Assembly (NCBI GenBank): GCA_032719365.1
Contig: CM064876.1
Location: 62,553,864-62,617,863, forward strand
Origin: Prinsepia uniflora
Lineage: Eukaryota > Streptophyta > Magnoliopsida > Rosales > Rosaceae
Direction: 5' to 3'
DNA: 64,000 nucleotides
Made by a program: the position numbers and the translations under genes
Notes under the pieces: model-generated
Seen by the model: the letters and a program-made list of their open reading frames with translations, nothing else
What the model was told of the DNA's origin: nothing
Database searches by the model: none
In this document: piece by piece, positions 34,674 through 47,329 of the stretch
Numbering within the stretch: position 1 is the stretch's first letter
Layout of the letters: every line of letters begins with the position of its first letter

Positions 34674-35440
34674 TCATGGTATTAGGAAATATAAAACAGT
34701 CCCAGAGACGGTATAATTGGATCTTTCATGAGTAAGGACCTGGGAACCTACGATTTTCGAACTCACTTTCGGTCTTGAGCTACCCGTTCTTGTCAAACGG
34801 ATAGAAGGTGGATAGAAACTAGGAAAGAATAAGCACAGAATGGATGTTTGATGGTAGCCTGATGATCGAAGGACCATTAACATCATTCTTATTGGACGGG
34901 AAGGAGAAAGTAAAATCAGCCATGTCCCTTAATAAGGACAACCCAAAATAGATAGCCATGTCTATGAGGGTTAGCTTCATAGGACTAACTCCAAAATCGA
35001 ACGTATTTGTACGACTGTTCCAAAAACACAGCGCCGAGTGCCGAAGGCCAGAGTAAGGAGTAATGGAAAGAGTAGAAAGGCTTACTAAATGATATATCCC
35101 ATTGCTCCTGAGTTCATTCAGATGCATCTGTTGTATCCCCTAAATCCACCGTTCTCAGGGGAACGCAAGGCTTCCATGACCCAGAGAAGGGATTCTTCTA
35201 TGCAAGGTCCATATTCATCCAATGGAAACTAGCTCCATTGATATAAGGGGGGAGCTTGGAAGTTTCTTAAATGAAGGTTGAAAGATATCACCCTATCCGA
35301 AGGAGAACCTTTCCAACAAGGGCCTAGAGCAAAATGATAATCAGCGCCAATCATGAAACAAGGATCATGGATAACTTTACCATCATCTGCAAGGAGCTCA
35401 TGGATATCACGAAAAGCTCTTGAATGGGGGTTCAAAGCCC
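34674..35440 (-). pseudogene. Antisense plant-mobile-domain-like ORF relic
   Basis: The minus-strand frames at 34819-35127 and 35229-35435 are long for this decayed DNA. The first contains NSRTNTFDFGVSPMKLTLID followed by MAIYFGL, resembling the (T)NTFHLPFGEMTITLEDVA-GL block of plant mobile domain proteins. The position, between gag and the 3' LTR and opposite in direction, fits the antisense extra ORFs described for Tat-lineage elements. The match is by eye and short. Confidence 0.45.
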
Positions 35441-36281
35441 GTACCGCAAACCCAGGGAGTCATGATAGTGGGTTTGGAGACAGAAAGGTTAGGAGAATCA
35501 TTGTTATCTTTTCGTTGAAGGATGAGCATGGAATTCATAATTTCTTGTTTGATTCAGGCTTGAATGCAATGGAAATAATTTACTTTTATGTACTTGTAAG
35601 TTCAGTTGTTATTCAATTCCAGTACTTTTACATTCTTGTACTTGTACTTCCATTTACATTTCAATACAAACCAAATTTTCTTAAGTAAGTAATTGGTACT
35701 CAGGATACACCATCCAAGTGTGGTTCGCGATTTACCAAGTTGGGATACCATCTTTATTTATTGGTCTAAATACTTTGATTCTAACTCAAGAAAATCTGGG
35801 ACCATCAACCATTTAACTACTGAACTAACGTCCCCAAATTGAATATCATGGTGAAATAACCTTTCAAACTTGGGTTACGCTATAGTAAAAAATATTTGAA
35901 GTCCTTGAAAAAAGGAAAAGAAAAGAACAGCGCATGCTAATTCTTGTCTGATATCCTCACAACTGCTTTGATCAAAAGAAATGTTTTTAGGCCGAAAACA
36001 GAACCCATTTATATTGTTTAGTATCATTTCTCTACTAGTGGCACGCTTGCGCCAGAGTTGAAAAGCCCCTCGCTTCCTGGTTTGCATATCTAGGGATCGA
36101 CCGTGGTTAAAAGTCCATCACTTGCAGCCCATCCAGCCTCTCTACACCTCACTAATCGTAAGAAAGAGATCCCTTTGAGTGGTCTGCCTCCCTCGCTTCG
36201 CTAGACCTGGTTCTGCCCGGAAGCCCAGTAAGGATTACCTCGGGACATTCGACTCCTAAAATCAGAAAAACATTTTGGGCA

Positions 36282-38480
36282 ACGGTACGGTAATACTTAT
36301 GCACTCGAGTTGATGCCTTTTGTCGAAATCTTGATTATTTGAAAATTTAATCATGACTTGATGTCTTCTTATTGGTCTTCAAAAACCACTTGAGTATTAT
36401 TCAAAGCTATATTGTTTGATCATTCAATGGATTAAGAAAGGCCTTAATATCTCTAACCTAGTCGCCGAATTCCTTGATGGGTTTAGTGGTAGCCCCAACT
36501 TTCGTCTTCTTCTCAGCCTTACCTTTTCTCTTCTTCTCCATCTCTTTAACCATCGAATTTGGTTATATGATTTTCCATCTCAGCCATTTTCTTAGCTCGC
36601 GGTCCACCACTAGTTGATATCTTTCGGCCCATCCTTTTTTGGAGGTCTTAACTTCACGTCTTATGCCGAACTTTGTGTCTTCTACGGATCTAGGCTACCA
36701 TCCTCATCTCATGCTACTTCCACAAACCCTCAATCATCTTCTCTCCCTTCACCAGATGCTTTATGTTGTTACTTTTTGTGGTATCTTTGACGTTAACTTC
36801 CACTCCTTAACATGCCTGCTTCCAGATCAATTTACATGCCTGCTTCTGTTTGGTTCAATTCCAATTCAGTTCTAGATGTTTTATGTGTCAATTGGTTCAG
36901 GTATAATTGATCTGATTGGTTCAGTTATTGATTCTTAATTTCGAAATTAGGTAATTAATTGAAACTGAACTAATATAAATATTATTAATATGAGTCCAAG
37001 CATTAACAAGAATATTTTCTACTGATTTTTTTTTATCAAACAATTAAGTATATCTATTAAATTAAACAAATAAGTACATAGCATGGAAGGCTCAACACCA
37101 GAAAAAGCTTAAGCAGAAAAATGAAGTACAAATGGTAAAATTAAAAAGGCCCATAAACAAACAAAATGCCCAAAATAATAAAAAAAAAAATTAAAAACCT
37201 AATGGAAACTCTAAATTTGAAGATTGGAGAACCTTCACACCTCCAACACTTGCCCACCAAGCTGCCACAACCTACCATAACACTGCAAAATCCACCATTA
37301 CCAACAATAATGAAAGTGAAACTGAAGAACCTTGGAATTGCGGGTGAGTAAGCCACCCGTGTGTAGTGCGCTCCCATAATCGATTCAAGAAGTGCATCAT
37401 GCACTTTAAAAGTGACCCAGAGGTTCAACTAAATCACCCCTATTAGGAACTACGACCTATTATGCAATCAGAATTTTCCATGATGCAAGAAAAGGTGCCA
37501 GCCCGTGGATACGACGTCCAAGCCATGTCAAAGCCACTCGGTACCAGCGTACTCCCCGACATCAACCCACTTTCCTCATTCCGCGTGATGATAACCTTCT
37601 CACTTGCAGATGGGTGACTAGCTAAAAAGGCGTCATAACAAGCCCCAAATCAGCTCCATACTAACGTTGAACTTCAGAGGCTTATGAACAACCTACATTA
37701 TGCATGAGGACACACTCAAGCCCATAAAAGACACGACGTGACACCTTGCCACTAAAGCTCGAGACGTAAGTCCCAATGCTCCGTATTACATGCACTACAC
37801 GAGGATGCACTCAAGCCTATGAAGAACGAGGTGTGACACCTTGCCACCAAAGCTCATGACTCCCAACGCTCTGCATGACATGCACAATGATGTGGTCAAG
37901 CCCATGAAGAACAAAACGTGAAACCTTGCCACCATATAATTAATAATAGTGATTTCTCTCGGTAGAATCACCTATTAAACACTATCTTCTTCAACCAATC
38001 AGACGTTTTGGTGACCCCAAGACTCTACTATAAATACAGGGTCACTCTTCACTTCTGGAGGTAATTCAAAAACTCATACTGAAACTCTGCCGGTTTATTC
38101 TCTCGATTAAACTGACTTTATCATCAGAGTGTTCTTGGTTGAACCACTCCCCCGGGCTTCAACTTTAACCCCGTTTATTTCTTGTTATTGTATGTAGGGA
38201 TCAAGAAGGAATTCTATAAGTCCGTAAGACTTCTCCATCAACAATGATGATGATAATGGGAATTAATGATGATGGCTACGAAAATTGATTGATGATGGTT
38301 GTGATGTTTCTTTACATTTTCTGCATAATTTTGAAAATATGTTGCGGCAAAATTTTTAGTGTTTTCATAATTATGGTAACCGCAATGTTTGACTAAAACA
38401 ATTACAAAAACATTAAAAACTATGGATGACTGCTTTTTGGAGATTGTATATGGAGGCCCATTGTTAAGTTGGCTCAAAGC
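36282..38480 (+). repeat. Probable degenerate LTR with tandem repeats, otherwise unassigned
   Basis: At 37690-37940 a unit of about 85 bp (CACTCAAGCCCATAAAAGAC, then a GTGACACCTTGCCACCAAAGC-like part) is repeated three times with changes. Downstream are a TATA-like CTACTATAAATACAGG near 38026 and GTGTTCTTGGTTGAACCACTC, a layout typical of an LTR U3-R-U5. No partner LTR or TSD is found. 36282-37140 and 38200-38480 contain nothing recognisable. Confidence 0.4.
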
Positions 38481-39280
38481 TTGAATATTGCTCTTTGAAT
38501 GTGCAATATTGTGTATATTTCATTTTAATAATAAAATTATATATATAAATATCATAAGAAAAATAAAAAAATTAATTGTAAATATGAACAATTATATATT
38601 TATCTTTAGTATATACTAATATGAAAACATTTGGTCTATTTACCAAATATGCAAAAAAAAAAAACTGTTTTAATGGCTATTTTTTTAAAAAATTATTAAT
38701 AAAAAAATACTCCTGAGAAAATTAGATATTAACAATGCCACATCATCACTTAACTATTGATTTAATAGTGAAATTGACAGAATTGATGTTATATCAAAAT
38801 TATATGGAATAAAATGATAAAATTAAAATCTTGTGTGTCATTTTAAGAGGCACTCCAAATTTCGGAGTGTAAAATGATGTTTTTTCAAAATAAAAAAACA
38901 GGGGCAAAATCGTGGTTTTATTATCCGGCTCTTCACACTTCGGTATGCGAGACGTAACTTGACTGTGTTTGTAATCGGGTTAAATTGCGGGCCATCCATC
39001 TATGTCTAAATATTAATGATTTTAGAATCTCAGCCGTTGGAATCTCATCCAAGGGCTGCGCTTAGTTAGTCTGCCCTGTTTCGGACTCCAAGTATCAGTG
39101 GTTCGTTGGATATCAGGCCACCCAATAGCATCATCATGGTTGTCCAAATCCAACCTGCAATCCCAGCAGCTTGCCATGCAATTCCACCAAACAAAATGCT
39201 TGGAGTCAGAACTACAGTCACAAACATGGTGATGGTGCCAGCTTCTCCTGCTCATTCCCATAGCTTAATCTCAACACATC
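38481..39280. other. AT-rich DNA, then the upstream part of the fibrillin relic
   Basis: 38481-38900 is AT-rich and unassigned. 39106-39290 holds a plus-strand frame that is rich in Ser, Thr and Arg and resembles a plastid transit peptide, but it is out of frame with the fibrillin exon that follows. Confidence 0.45.
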
Positions 39281-40742
39281 AGAGGAGGACTCAACGCTCT
39301 AGATTTAGGTTTGGATTTAGCAGGCCTACTAAAGTACACAGTCAGAGTTGCAGAGAAATCTGAGATTGAAGCTCTGGTCAAGCTGCTGGAGTCTCAGAAT
39401 CCTACACCAAATCCCATTCTAAATTTGGAAAAGGTGTCTCTATATATTCATTATTATTACTATTTCTATAATTGTTCTAATGTGTGTTGAGATTTTTGAA
39501 AATTTTACAATGTTTCTATTATTGGAAATTGGAAATTGGAAGATGGGTGGATTGCTGGAAACTTGTTTACAGCACAATTACCATTTTAGGCCCAAAAAGA
39601 ACAAAGCTAGGATTGAGGGACTTCCATTCCATCTCCCTGGGTGAGTTCCTCCAGAATATTGATATTGCTGAGGTACACAAACACACATTTCTTCTAATCC
39701 TAAGCATCAAATACAAATTCATAATTTAGTAAAATAGATACAAAATTTGTATGGTTATTATTAATCTTCAACTGCAACTGCAACTGCAACTGCGACTCCA
39801 AGTGGATGTATGGTGATTTGATTTGTGGTGGTTTTGAAATGGAGGGCAAAGCAATCAATGTGATCAAGTTTTCTGTTAGAGGATTGAATCTATTTAACGG
39901 ACAACTCACAATTGAGGCCTCCTTCAACAAAGCATCCAATTCAGTTGAGGTTAAGACCAACTACCTCATTCTTTTATTTCCTTGCACCCTTTTGGACAAA
40001 TAACGTTTTCCTAATCTTCTGTCTGTCTTATAAAAATCTAACAGTTTATTTTGTACCTTTTTTTTATTCAAAAATCATTTCTGTAAATTCATCAAAAAAA
40101 AATTGTTTTTAAGCATTTGATTTTTAATTTGAATTTATTCATTTTTTCTCATGTGGTTTTAGATAGTGAAAGTAAAGGGAGATGATTCAATACATGCATA
40201 TATTGAATACTTTCTTCCCTATTTATTTTCAAGGATGAAGTATTTAATACATGCATGTATTGAATCATTTTTAGAAACTTAGCTAAAGCTTTCTTTTTCA
40301 ATGGTACAGAGAGTTGACATCAATTATGTCCGCTCCACAACCACTCTAGAGTCCAGACCAGGTATTATTATTGCATCATAATTAACGGAAAGCTGTGTCA
40401 TTATTGGCTATAATATTAATTTATGTTTATCTGTTTTCATGTATGGAATTGGAAATCAACACAACAGTTGATGAACGTGTTCCGGAAGAACTTTGATCTT
40501 CTACTCGCGATCTTCAATCCAGATGGTTGGCTTGAAATCACGTATCCTTCACCGTTCATTTCTTCAACTTCATTAATTATATTTTTCTATGCGCCGTGAG
40601 ATTGATTTATTTGATATACATTGTTTACTCAATTTACTTGCTATAGATATCTTGATGATACTATGAGGATAGGGAGGGATGATAAAGACAACATCTTCAT
40701 ACTAGAAAGATCACATGGTTATATTTTTATGAACTTACCAGT
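39281..40742 (+). pseudogene. Fibrillin (plastid lipid-associated protein), FBN5-like, decayed
   Basis: Six exon-like blocks carry PAP/fibrillin coding: 39281-39433 (KSEIEALVKLLESQNPTPNP), about 39549-39672 (WKLVYSTITILGPKRTKLGL), 39845-39949 (GKAINVIKFSVRGLNLFNGQ), 40310-40361 (RVDINYVRSTTT), 40468-40541 (LMNVFRKNFDLLLAIFNPDG) and 40647 onward (YLDDTMRIGRDDKDNIFILE). Splice sites are mostly kept. The damage is clear: the transit-peptide-like start is in another frame, the fourth block needs a one-base shift to reach its end, the second block has a 6-bp insertion (FHSISLG), and the last exon runs without a stop into a retroelement. Fibrillins are plastoglobule and stroma proteins; FBN5 in Arabidopsis supports plastoquinone synthesis. 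Confidence 0.75.
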
Positions 40743-42410
40743 TGTTGATGCACGAAATGTGCCAACTTAGGGAGCAAATGCTGCTCTGCCATGTGCCCTG
40801 TGTGAACCTGAAAGAGGAAAGAAACTGGTCGGTCGGTGAGAGTATAGGCACCGGTGTGGTACCGGCCCAAAGGTACTCCGACGCCCAAGTCAGTGGTCGG
40901 TATGAGGTTTAGGGAGGTAGCAGAAAGTATACTGTAAGAGTAATAGTAAACAGTAAATTGCGTAGTTACCTTTGTAAGACAAGTGGACCCCTTTTGTATG
41001 GGTGCGGCGAATATAATATTTGTATTTTCCCGATGTGGGACAAATATCAATTCGCTGTGGGACGGACACGTGGAGGTGCCATCCAGACCGAGTGGGACTT
41101 GTCCGTGTGAGTGGGCCTGGGCCCTTTAGGCTTGTGGTAGGTGGTGGCACTGGGCCTATCGGTCGGTCTGGGCCGACGCACCGACCGAAAGGAGCTGGTC
41201 CTCTGGAGTCGGCCGGTGGCATGGTTTCTGGAAGAAAGCTGGGCCTCTAGGTCAGTCTGGGCCGACGCGCGGAGCCAAGTAGAGGGCTGGGCCTCCAAGA
41301 TTGGTCCGAACTAGTGTTACTTCAGTGATGGGATGGGCCTGTAGTCAATATGAGTTTCAAGCTCGGTCTGGGCCGATAGGGTATGAACAGAAGTCCTCCA
41401 AGTTCGTGACCGAGGTGGAATTTCTCGGTTGGGGACTTGTAAAAGAGAGCCCCAGACCGGATGTACATGCCCTCAGTCCCCCAAGTCCCCCAGGTGAGGG
41501 ATTGAAATGAGCGGATGCGCTGGTGACAAAGTGCGGGTGGTAGACCGAGGCGCCATGATTCGGTCGGTGTGGGCGGGAGAAGACGCCAGTAGGTGTGGCA
41601 GTCGAGGAGCCACCTACGCCACGGGTTAGCGGACTTTGACAGTTGAAGGAATCTAGGAGCCGTCTGTGCTGCGTGTCAGTCGGTGGACAGTTGGTATTCC
41701 CGACCGTTGGTTGTCATCGGCATTTATGGTCACGCGTGCCGCGTGGGGAACAGCTGTCCAGGGTAATAAGTGTCACACGGAACAAGGCGACGCTTAGACT
41801 ACCGACCCGGGCCTATAAATACTGGGTGAAAAAAACATTTTTACCCTTTTTACTTTCGTGCAAATTGGTGGTGCGTGCGTTATCTTTGGTGTAGGCGATT
41901 TCCGGCGAGGATTTCGATAACCTATCACGGCGGTACACGCTCCGGCGAGGACATTGTGTCTGCGAAGAATAAGGTAAGCCGTTCTTCTCCCCCATTAGCT
42001 TGTTCTTTGCGGTTTTGCTTGTTTTATTTCTGGGGAATGAACCGGGGTTTGTACACGGGTCAATCTTGGTAAAACACGGGTCGGTGTTCAAGAGTGTGCT
42101 TTTTGTCTGTATTCCATGCTCACAGTGGTGCGATGTCTGAGAGGGATAGCCAATCAAATGAAGTGCAAAACTACGACGAGGGGGAGCAACAGAGCTCCTC
42201 GGTGGACATAGGTGTTTCAGTGGAGGGTACACCGTCGAGGCGTGAGGCCCAAAATGCTGCCAGGGGTGATCAGACCGGAGTGCCGGCGTCCGGTCGGTCG
42301 AGGGTGGAGAAAACCCCGATCAGTAAGTGAGGGACGGGCAGTGCGAGCACGGCTCGGGCCGCTGAAAACCCTACCGAGGAGGCTGACACGGTGGTGTGGT
42401 CGATTGACGC

Positions 42411-43780
42411 CTATGAGAGTCGAGAGACTAAGGCGTCAGTGAAGAAATTCATGAGGAGGAGATGGGTGGAGACAACGGCTCGGAGCTGGTTGATAAGCCC
42501 CCGACCCAGGATGACGTTGTACGCGTTCAGGCAGTCAACCACGAGGAAAGGTGCTAGGACGGTTGCGCGCTTCGGGTTCTCGCCGACCGTGATTGGCAGG
42601 TTGACGGTTCCGGTCGGTACTATGGAGTCCCCGGTAAAACCGAACAGTGGGGAGGGGGATCGGTCTAGCTCGGTCTCCTTGAGTTGAAGCTGTTTGTACG
42701 CCTCCATGAAGATGACGTTGACCGAGTTGCCAGTGTCAACCATGATCCGCCCGACATTGAAGTTGCTGATGATGGCCCGGATGACGAGGGGGTCGTGATG
42801 CGGGTAGATCACCCCCTGTTCCTCCTCCTCCGAGAAGGAGATGGCTTCCCAACCTGTTCGCGCCACCTTCTGCGCTCGGCCGTCCACCACTTGGAAGACC
42901 TGTTGGTTGTGCTTCATGGTGCGAAGGAAGTCCTTTCTGGCCCGGTTGGACGCTAGAGGTGAAGAGATGGATGGGCCCCCGGTTATGGTGTTGATCTGGG
43001 GGTGCCAAGGCTGCTGCGGAGCGTTCTTCAAGAACTGGTTGATCTTTCCGTCTCGGACCAAGGCCTCGGCCAGGTCTCGGAAGGCCACACACTGGTCGAT
43101 GCTGTGGCCGTTGTACTTGTGGTACTGGCAGTAAACGCCAGTGTTCTTTGCCTGTCGGCCCGCGCTGGGAGTCCAGGCCAGCTTAAGGATCATGCCCTCC
43201 ACGTTCATTAGTACGTTCTCATACGACGTGTTTAATATCGTATAGGTTTCGTACTTGGACCGAGGAAGGTGGCGCTCGGTGCACGGCTCGTTGGGTCGAT
43301 TGTCTTGCTGACCCTGTCCGTGGTGGGACCCCTGGTGGTTTTGATTTCTGCCCTTCTTTCCCGAGCCGTAGGAGGAAGTGTAGTATTTCCTCTTACCGCT
43401 CGGGGAGTTCTGATGATGGGTCTGCCCGAATACGGCCTGCTGGGGGGCCGACTGCTGCTGTTGCTGCTGGGGGGCCGACTCTCCCCGCTCCGGTTCCTTT
43501 CTGCACGTTCTGCGCATTCGGCGACAACGCGGTCGGCCTGGCGGATCTCGTCCTGCGCGCATCAGGCGTTCAGCTCGACCTGAGCGGCCTGCAGCTGGGC
43601 CACGACCTCGGTGTACTGCCCGCTGAACTCGGTATAGCGCGCCTTGGCCTGAGTGCCGTTGGCGCGAATCTCGGCCATATCGCGTTGTAGCTTTTTCAAC
43701 GCCCGGAGTACTTCGAGGGAGGTGTCCCTTGGCCCTCGACCGGGTGCGGGTGTGACTTCGCCGTCCACGTTGTCCTGCAT
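42411..43780 (-). pseudogene. Gag C-terminal region and aspartic protease, Tat-like
   Basis: From MQDNVDGEV (start at 43780) the frame runs through a charged, coiled-coil-like segment to a TGA at about 43562. Sequence past that stop is still protein-like before a frame change into a Gln-rich stretch. The long frame 42411-43562 then shows the Gag tail (CQYHKYNGHSIDQCVAFRDL) and a retropepsin with RIMVDTGNSVNVIF and AYNVILGRGLI. The active-site DTG is followed by N instead of the common S. The capsid region present in the older relative at 8.8-9.0 kb is missing. One stop and one frameshift make the chain non-continuous. Confidence 0.75.
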
Positions 43781-44510
43781 GCTGGCGGATGGGGAGGGTA
43801 ACGGTGTTTTAGGTTCGGTAGAGTGAAAGGTAAACTTAGTCAGATTCCCACAGATGGCGCCAAACTGTTGATGCACGAAATGTGCCAACTTAGGGAGCAA
43901 ATGTCGCTCTACCACGTGCCCTGTGTGAACCTGAAAGAGGAAAGAAACTAGCCAGTCGGTGAGAGTATAGGAACCGGTGTGGTACCGGCCCAAAGGTACT
44001 CCGACGCCCAAGTCAGTGGTCGGTATGAGGTTTAGGGAGGTAGCAGAAAATATACTGTAAGAGTAATAGTAAACAGTAAATTGCTTAGTTACCTTTGTAC
44101 GACAAGTGGACCCCTTTTGTATTGGTGCGGCGAATATAATATTTGTATTTTCTCGATGTGGGACAAATATCAATTCGCTGTGGGACGGACACGTGGAGGT
44201 GCCATCCAGACCGAGTGGGACTTGTCCATGTGAGTGGGCCTGGGCCCCTTGGGCTTGTGGTAGGTGGTGGCACTGGGCCGATCGGTCGGTCTGGGCCGAC
44301 GCACCGACCGACAGGAGCTGGTCCTCTGGAGTCGGCCGGTGACATGGTTTCTGGAAGAGGGCTGGGCCTCTAGGTCGGTCTGGGCCGACGCGCGGAGCCA
44401 GGTAAAGGGCTGGGCCTCCAAGATTGGTCTGAACTCGTGTTACTTCAGCGATGGGCTGGGCCTGTAGTCAATATGGGCTTCAAGTTCGGTCTGGGCCGAT
44501 AGGGTATGAA

Positions 44511-47294
44511 TGTCAGGACCCGTCCCAAATATCACCTCGATACTCAGGATGAACCCTGCTCCCGTCTGACAATCACACTTACAATACCAAAAATGAACTT
44601 AATACCACTATAAGCATAACCATCAGACGAAGGAGTAAATATATACAACAGTAAGCCAGAGCATAGTTCTACAAAATGGGCACCAAAAGTCCTACAAGTC
44701 TAAGTCCGCAACGGAAGAACGTCGGAAGCCCTATGCCTCGATATCTGCCTCAACGTTCACCCCAGCTATCACCACGACCTGGAGGGAATTGAACAAAAAG
44801 AAGGTGTGAGTGGACCAAAAGGAATAAAAGTTTTAAAACCGTTTACCAGCAAATCAAAGTAAGGAAATAAAATCATTTGTTCCCTCCGGTTTAAAACCAG
44901 GCATGCCAATGAAGTATTAGAAAAGTCATAATATGAAACATCATAAGAAACAGAAACACTATAATCACCATAAGAAACAGATACACTATAAAACTGATAT
45001 AGAAACCAGAGCATAAACATCAAACCACTTTTCCCGATCAAACCTGCTGGACCTATCCGAGTCTTTAAACTCAACCAGGCCTCACTTATAAATCCGAGTC
45101 TTTAAACTCCCGAGTCTTTAAACTCAATAGGCCTATGGGGGTAATATCGTAATATCCGAGTCTTTAAACTCCCGAGTCTTTAAACTCAATCCGGGCCCAT
45201 CCCCCGTCAAATCAGTATCCGGATCTTTAAACCCATATCCAGATCCAGCAAATCCAATCCATATCCAGTGTAAAACCAATTCAAAATCCCTCGCCAAATT
45301 CGAATTCGAAATCCCCGGTTCGAAGCCCTTCCGGCGTTCAGAACCGACATTCCGAACCCAAATCCGGAAAAAGATCCATGTTCATAGCAAAACCATAGGA
45401 AAATCCCAAATCATATTCCACAACCTATTTACCATCATCAGAAAACGTTTTTAGGTTAAATTTCTGAATTATAACATCAAACTCTGAAAACCCGTTTTTC
45501 TCGAAAAACGTGCAAAATCCCAAAAACGTCTCGAAAAACGTGCAAACATCTCAATCACGTATAATCATCATCAGGACATAAAAACACACATAGAAATCAT
45601 AAAACAGTAATTAAAACAGTTAGGCATGCTCGGAAGTAAGAAAGAGTCCACTCACAGTTCAGAGCAAGTCACTCGCGCTCCGTGCGCTCTTCAACCGTCT
45701 CTGGTGTCTCCCGTCCTGTCAATAGATACCAAATAGGGTCACAATAACATCAAGGATACCTTCCCTATTTTCCCCAATTTTTCAGGAATTTAATAATATT
45801 TTAATCCGAAACCCTAAACCGTACGGATTCCCGAACCATTCCGTAACACCGTCCGATTAACCCGAAAACTGTACCCTTGGATTCCTTAGAACATTTAGGG
45901 CTAAACTCATGTTGGACGCTTGACCGGATTCCTCCCCACGCGCCCCCACGCGCCGCCCAAAGTGGCTGCGCGTGGGCCTCACGCGCCGCCCAAAGTGGCT
46001 GCGCGTGGGCCTCACGCGCCTGCTACAGTGTATCTTCAACCTCGAGTCACCCGGTTCAACTGTGTTGAACCGGCGTGACCGGTTCTCCTCCGTTCCTCCA
46101 TCATTCTTCCTCATTTCAATTCCATTAGCTTCGTCCAGTTCCCTGCAACCAAACCCAGTCCTAAAATCCAGAAATCACGGCCTGAAACCCCTCGTCTTCA
46201 TCCTCGAAAACCACTGCCCGTGAGCCCTGTTTTGGCCGCCGGCCACCCAGCACGTCCCCCTTCACGGTGGTCACTCCAAACTCCTCCCACGACTTCACTG
46301 AAACACACACAACTCACGAAATCCCTCGACTCTCCCTCCAACTCCACGATTTTCCGTTTGAAAATCACGGCTAAACAGGGTACAGAGGACCCGCCGTCGA
46401 ACCACCTCCCACCGTGAACCTCCCGTCACGGCAACCACCACAAACGATTCCTAGGACCTCCCTAAACCTCCCTTCACTCACCAAACCTGTCGATTCTAGC
46501 TCTAGGTCCACGACTCTTCAAATGAAAATCCACGAAAAAACAGAGCAAAAGAGAGTACCTTTCGATTCCGGCGCCGCCGTGAGAACCGTCACCCACCACG
46601 GTGCTCGTGGGACTCCCCTAAACCTCCTGAGTCTCCTAGTGCCTTGAATCCGTCCACCACACAACACAACAGCCACCACCGTCCACGGCCTCCTCTGTTT
46701 CTTCCAATTATCCAACAGTCCACCACGTCGCCTCCGTGCCCGGTTGCACCACCAGACCACGATCACCAGCTCCTCCGTACCTCACTGTCTCTCTCTCGAC
46801 TCACACTTCACTCTCCCTAGCATCAAAATCGATCACCGCCTCACCCCAATCTTCTCTCTGTTTTCTGTTTCCTTCGAAGGTATGCACGGTTCAAAGGGGA
46901 TAACGTGTGGCCGTGCACACTTGAGAAGGTAGTGGAACCATCCAGTCCCAAACACGTGTCCACCAGCTATAGGCCAGCCCAAAAATATCTGCCACTTGCC
47001 CTTATCTGATTGGGCTGAGGGAAAATGACCAAAATGCCCCTCCTGCACAAAATTACCATTTTGCCCTCAGACTTTCCAGACCCGTATCTTTTCCGTCCGA
47101 CGTCCGATGACAGCGTGCCGCCTGTCGTTGAACTCAGGACGTCGAGACCTATCCAACGGTCCTCGGTCTACGTGAAAATCACACATCCTCCAAAAAGTCA
47201 ACTTTTCGTTTACTATTCACAAGGGCAAAATCGTCCTTTTCACAAAACTGCACAAAGTACATTTTTACCCTTCCCGTAGGTACGGGTCGTTACA
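44511..47294 (-). repeat. 3' LTR of the Tekay-like element
   Basis: It contains the acceptor-side box GTGTGAGTGGAC at 44804-44815, six hairpins with loop CTTTAA at 45059-45234 (the last one broken to GGAT/ACCC), the donor-side GTCCACTCACAG at 45646-45657, and the duplicated GCGCGTG hairpin unit at 45951-46016. It has no gene of its own. Confidence 0.95.
45951..46016 (-). repeat. 33-bp tandem duplication of the GCGCGTG hairpin
   Basis: Two perfect copies of a 33-bp unit (45951-45983 and 45984-46016) are present here, while the 5' LTR has one copy. Each carries GCGCGTG, a GGCCT loop and CACGCGC (first hairpin 45968-45986). The duplication therefore arose after, or during, the insertion of this element. 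Confidence 0.9.
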
Positions 47295-47329
47295 ATCTAC
47301 CCCCCTAAAAAGAATTTCGTCCCCGAAAT

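Larger units (their letters stand above)
31130..36281 (+). mobile_element. Degenerate Tat-like Ty3/gypsy element without pol
   Basis: Two similar segments, about 31130-31847 and 35523-36281, both contain TTTACATTCTTGTACTTGTA, an ACACCATCCAAGTGTGGTT block and the ending AAAAACATTTTGGGCA, and act as LTRs. Between them are gag remnants on the plus strand (about 31900-33640) and an antisense open region (34670-35440), but no reverse transcriptase or integrase block. The LTR starts are approximate and no convincing TSD is found, so the left LTR may be longer. Confidence 0.65.

Noticed and set aside
39106..39363. A separate intact small gene upstream of the fibrillin relic
   Set aside because: The frame overlaps the fibrillin exon in another frame; it reads better as the displaced transit-peptide part of the same decayed gene.
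42684..43583. Plus-strand open frames of 90-104 residues
   Set aside because: They are shadows of the minus-strand gag-protease reading and of its CpG-rich composition.
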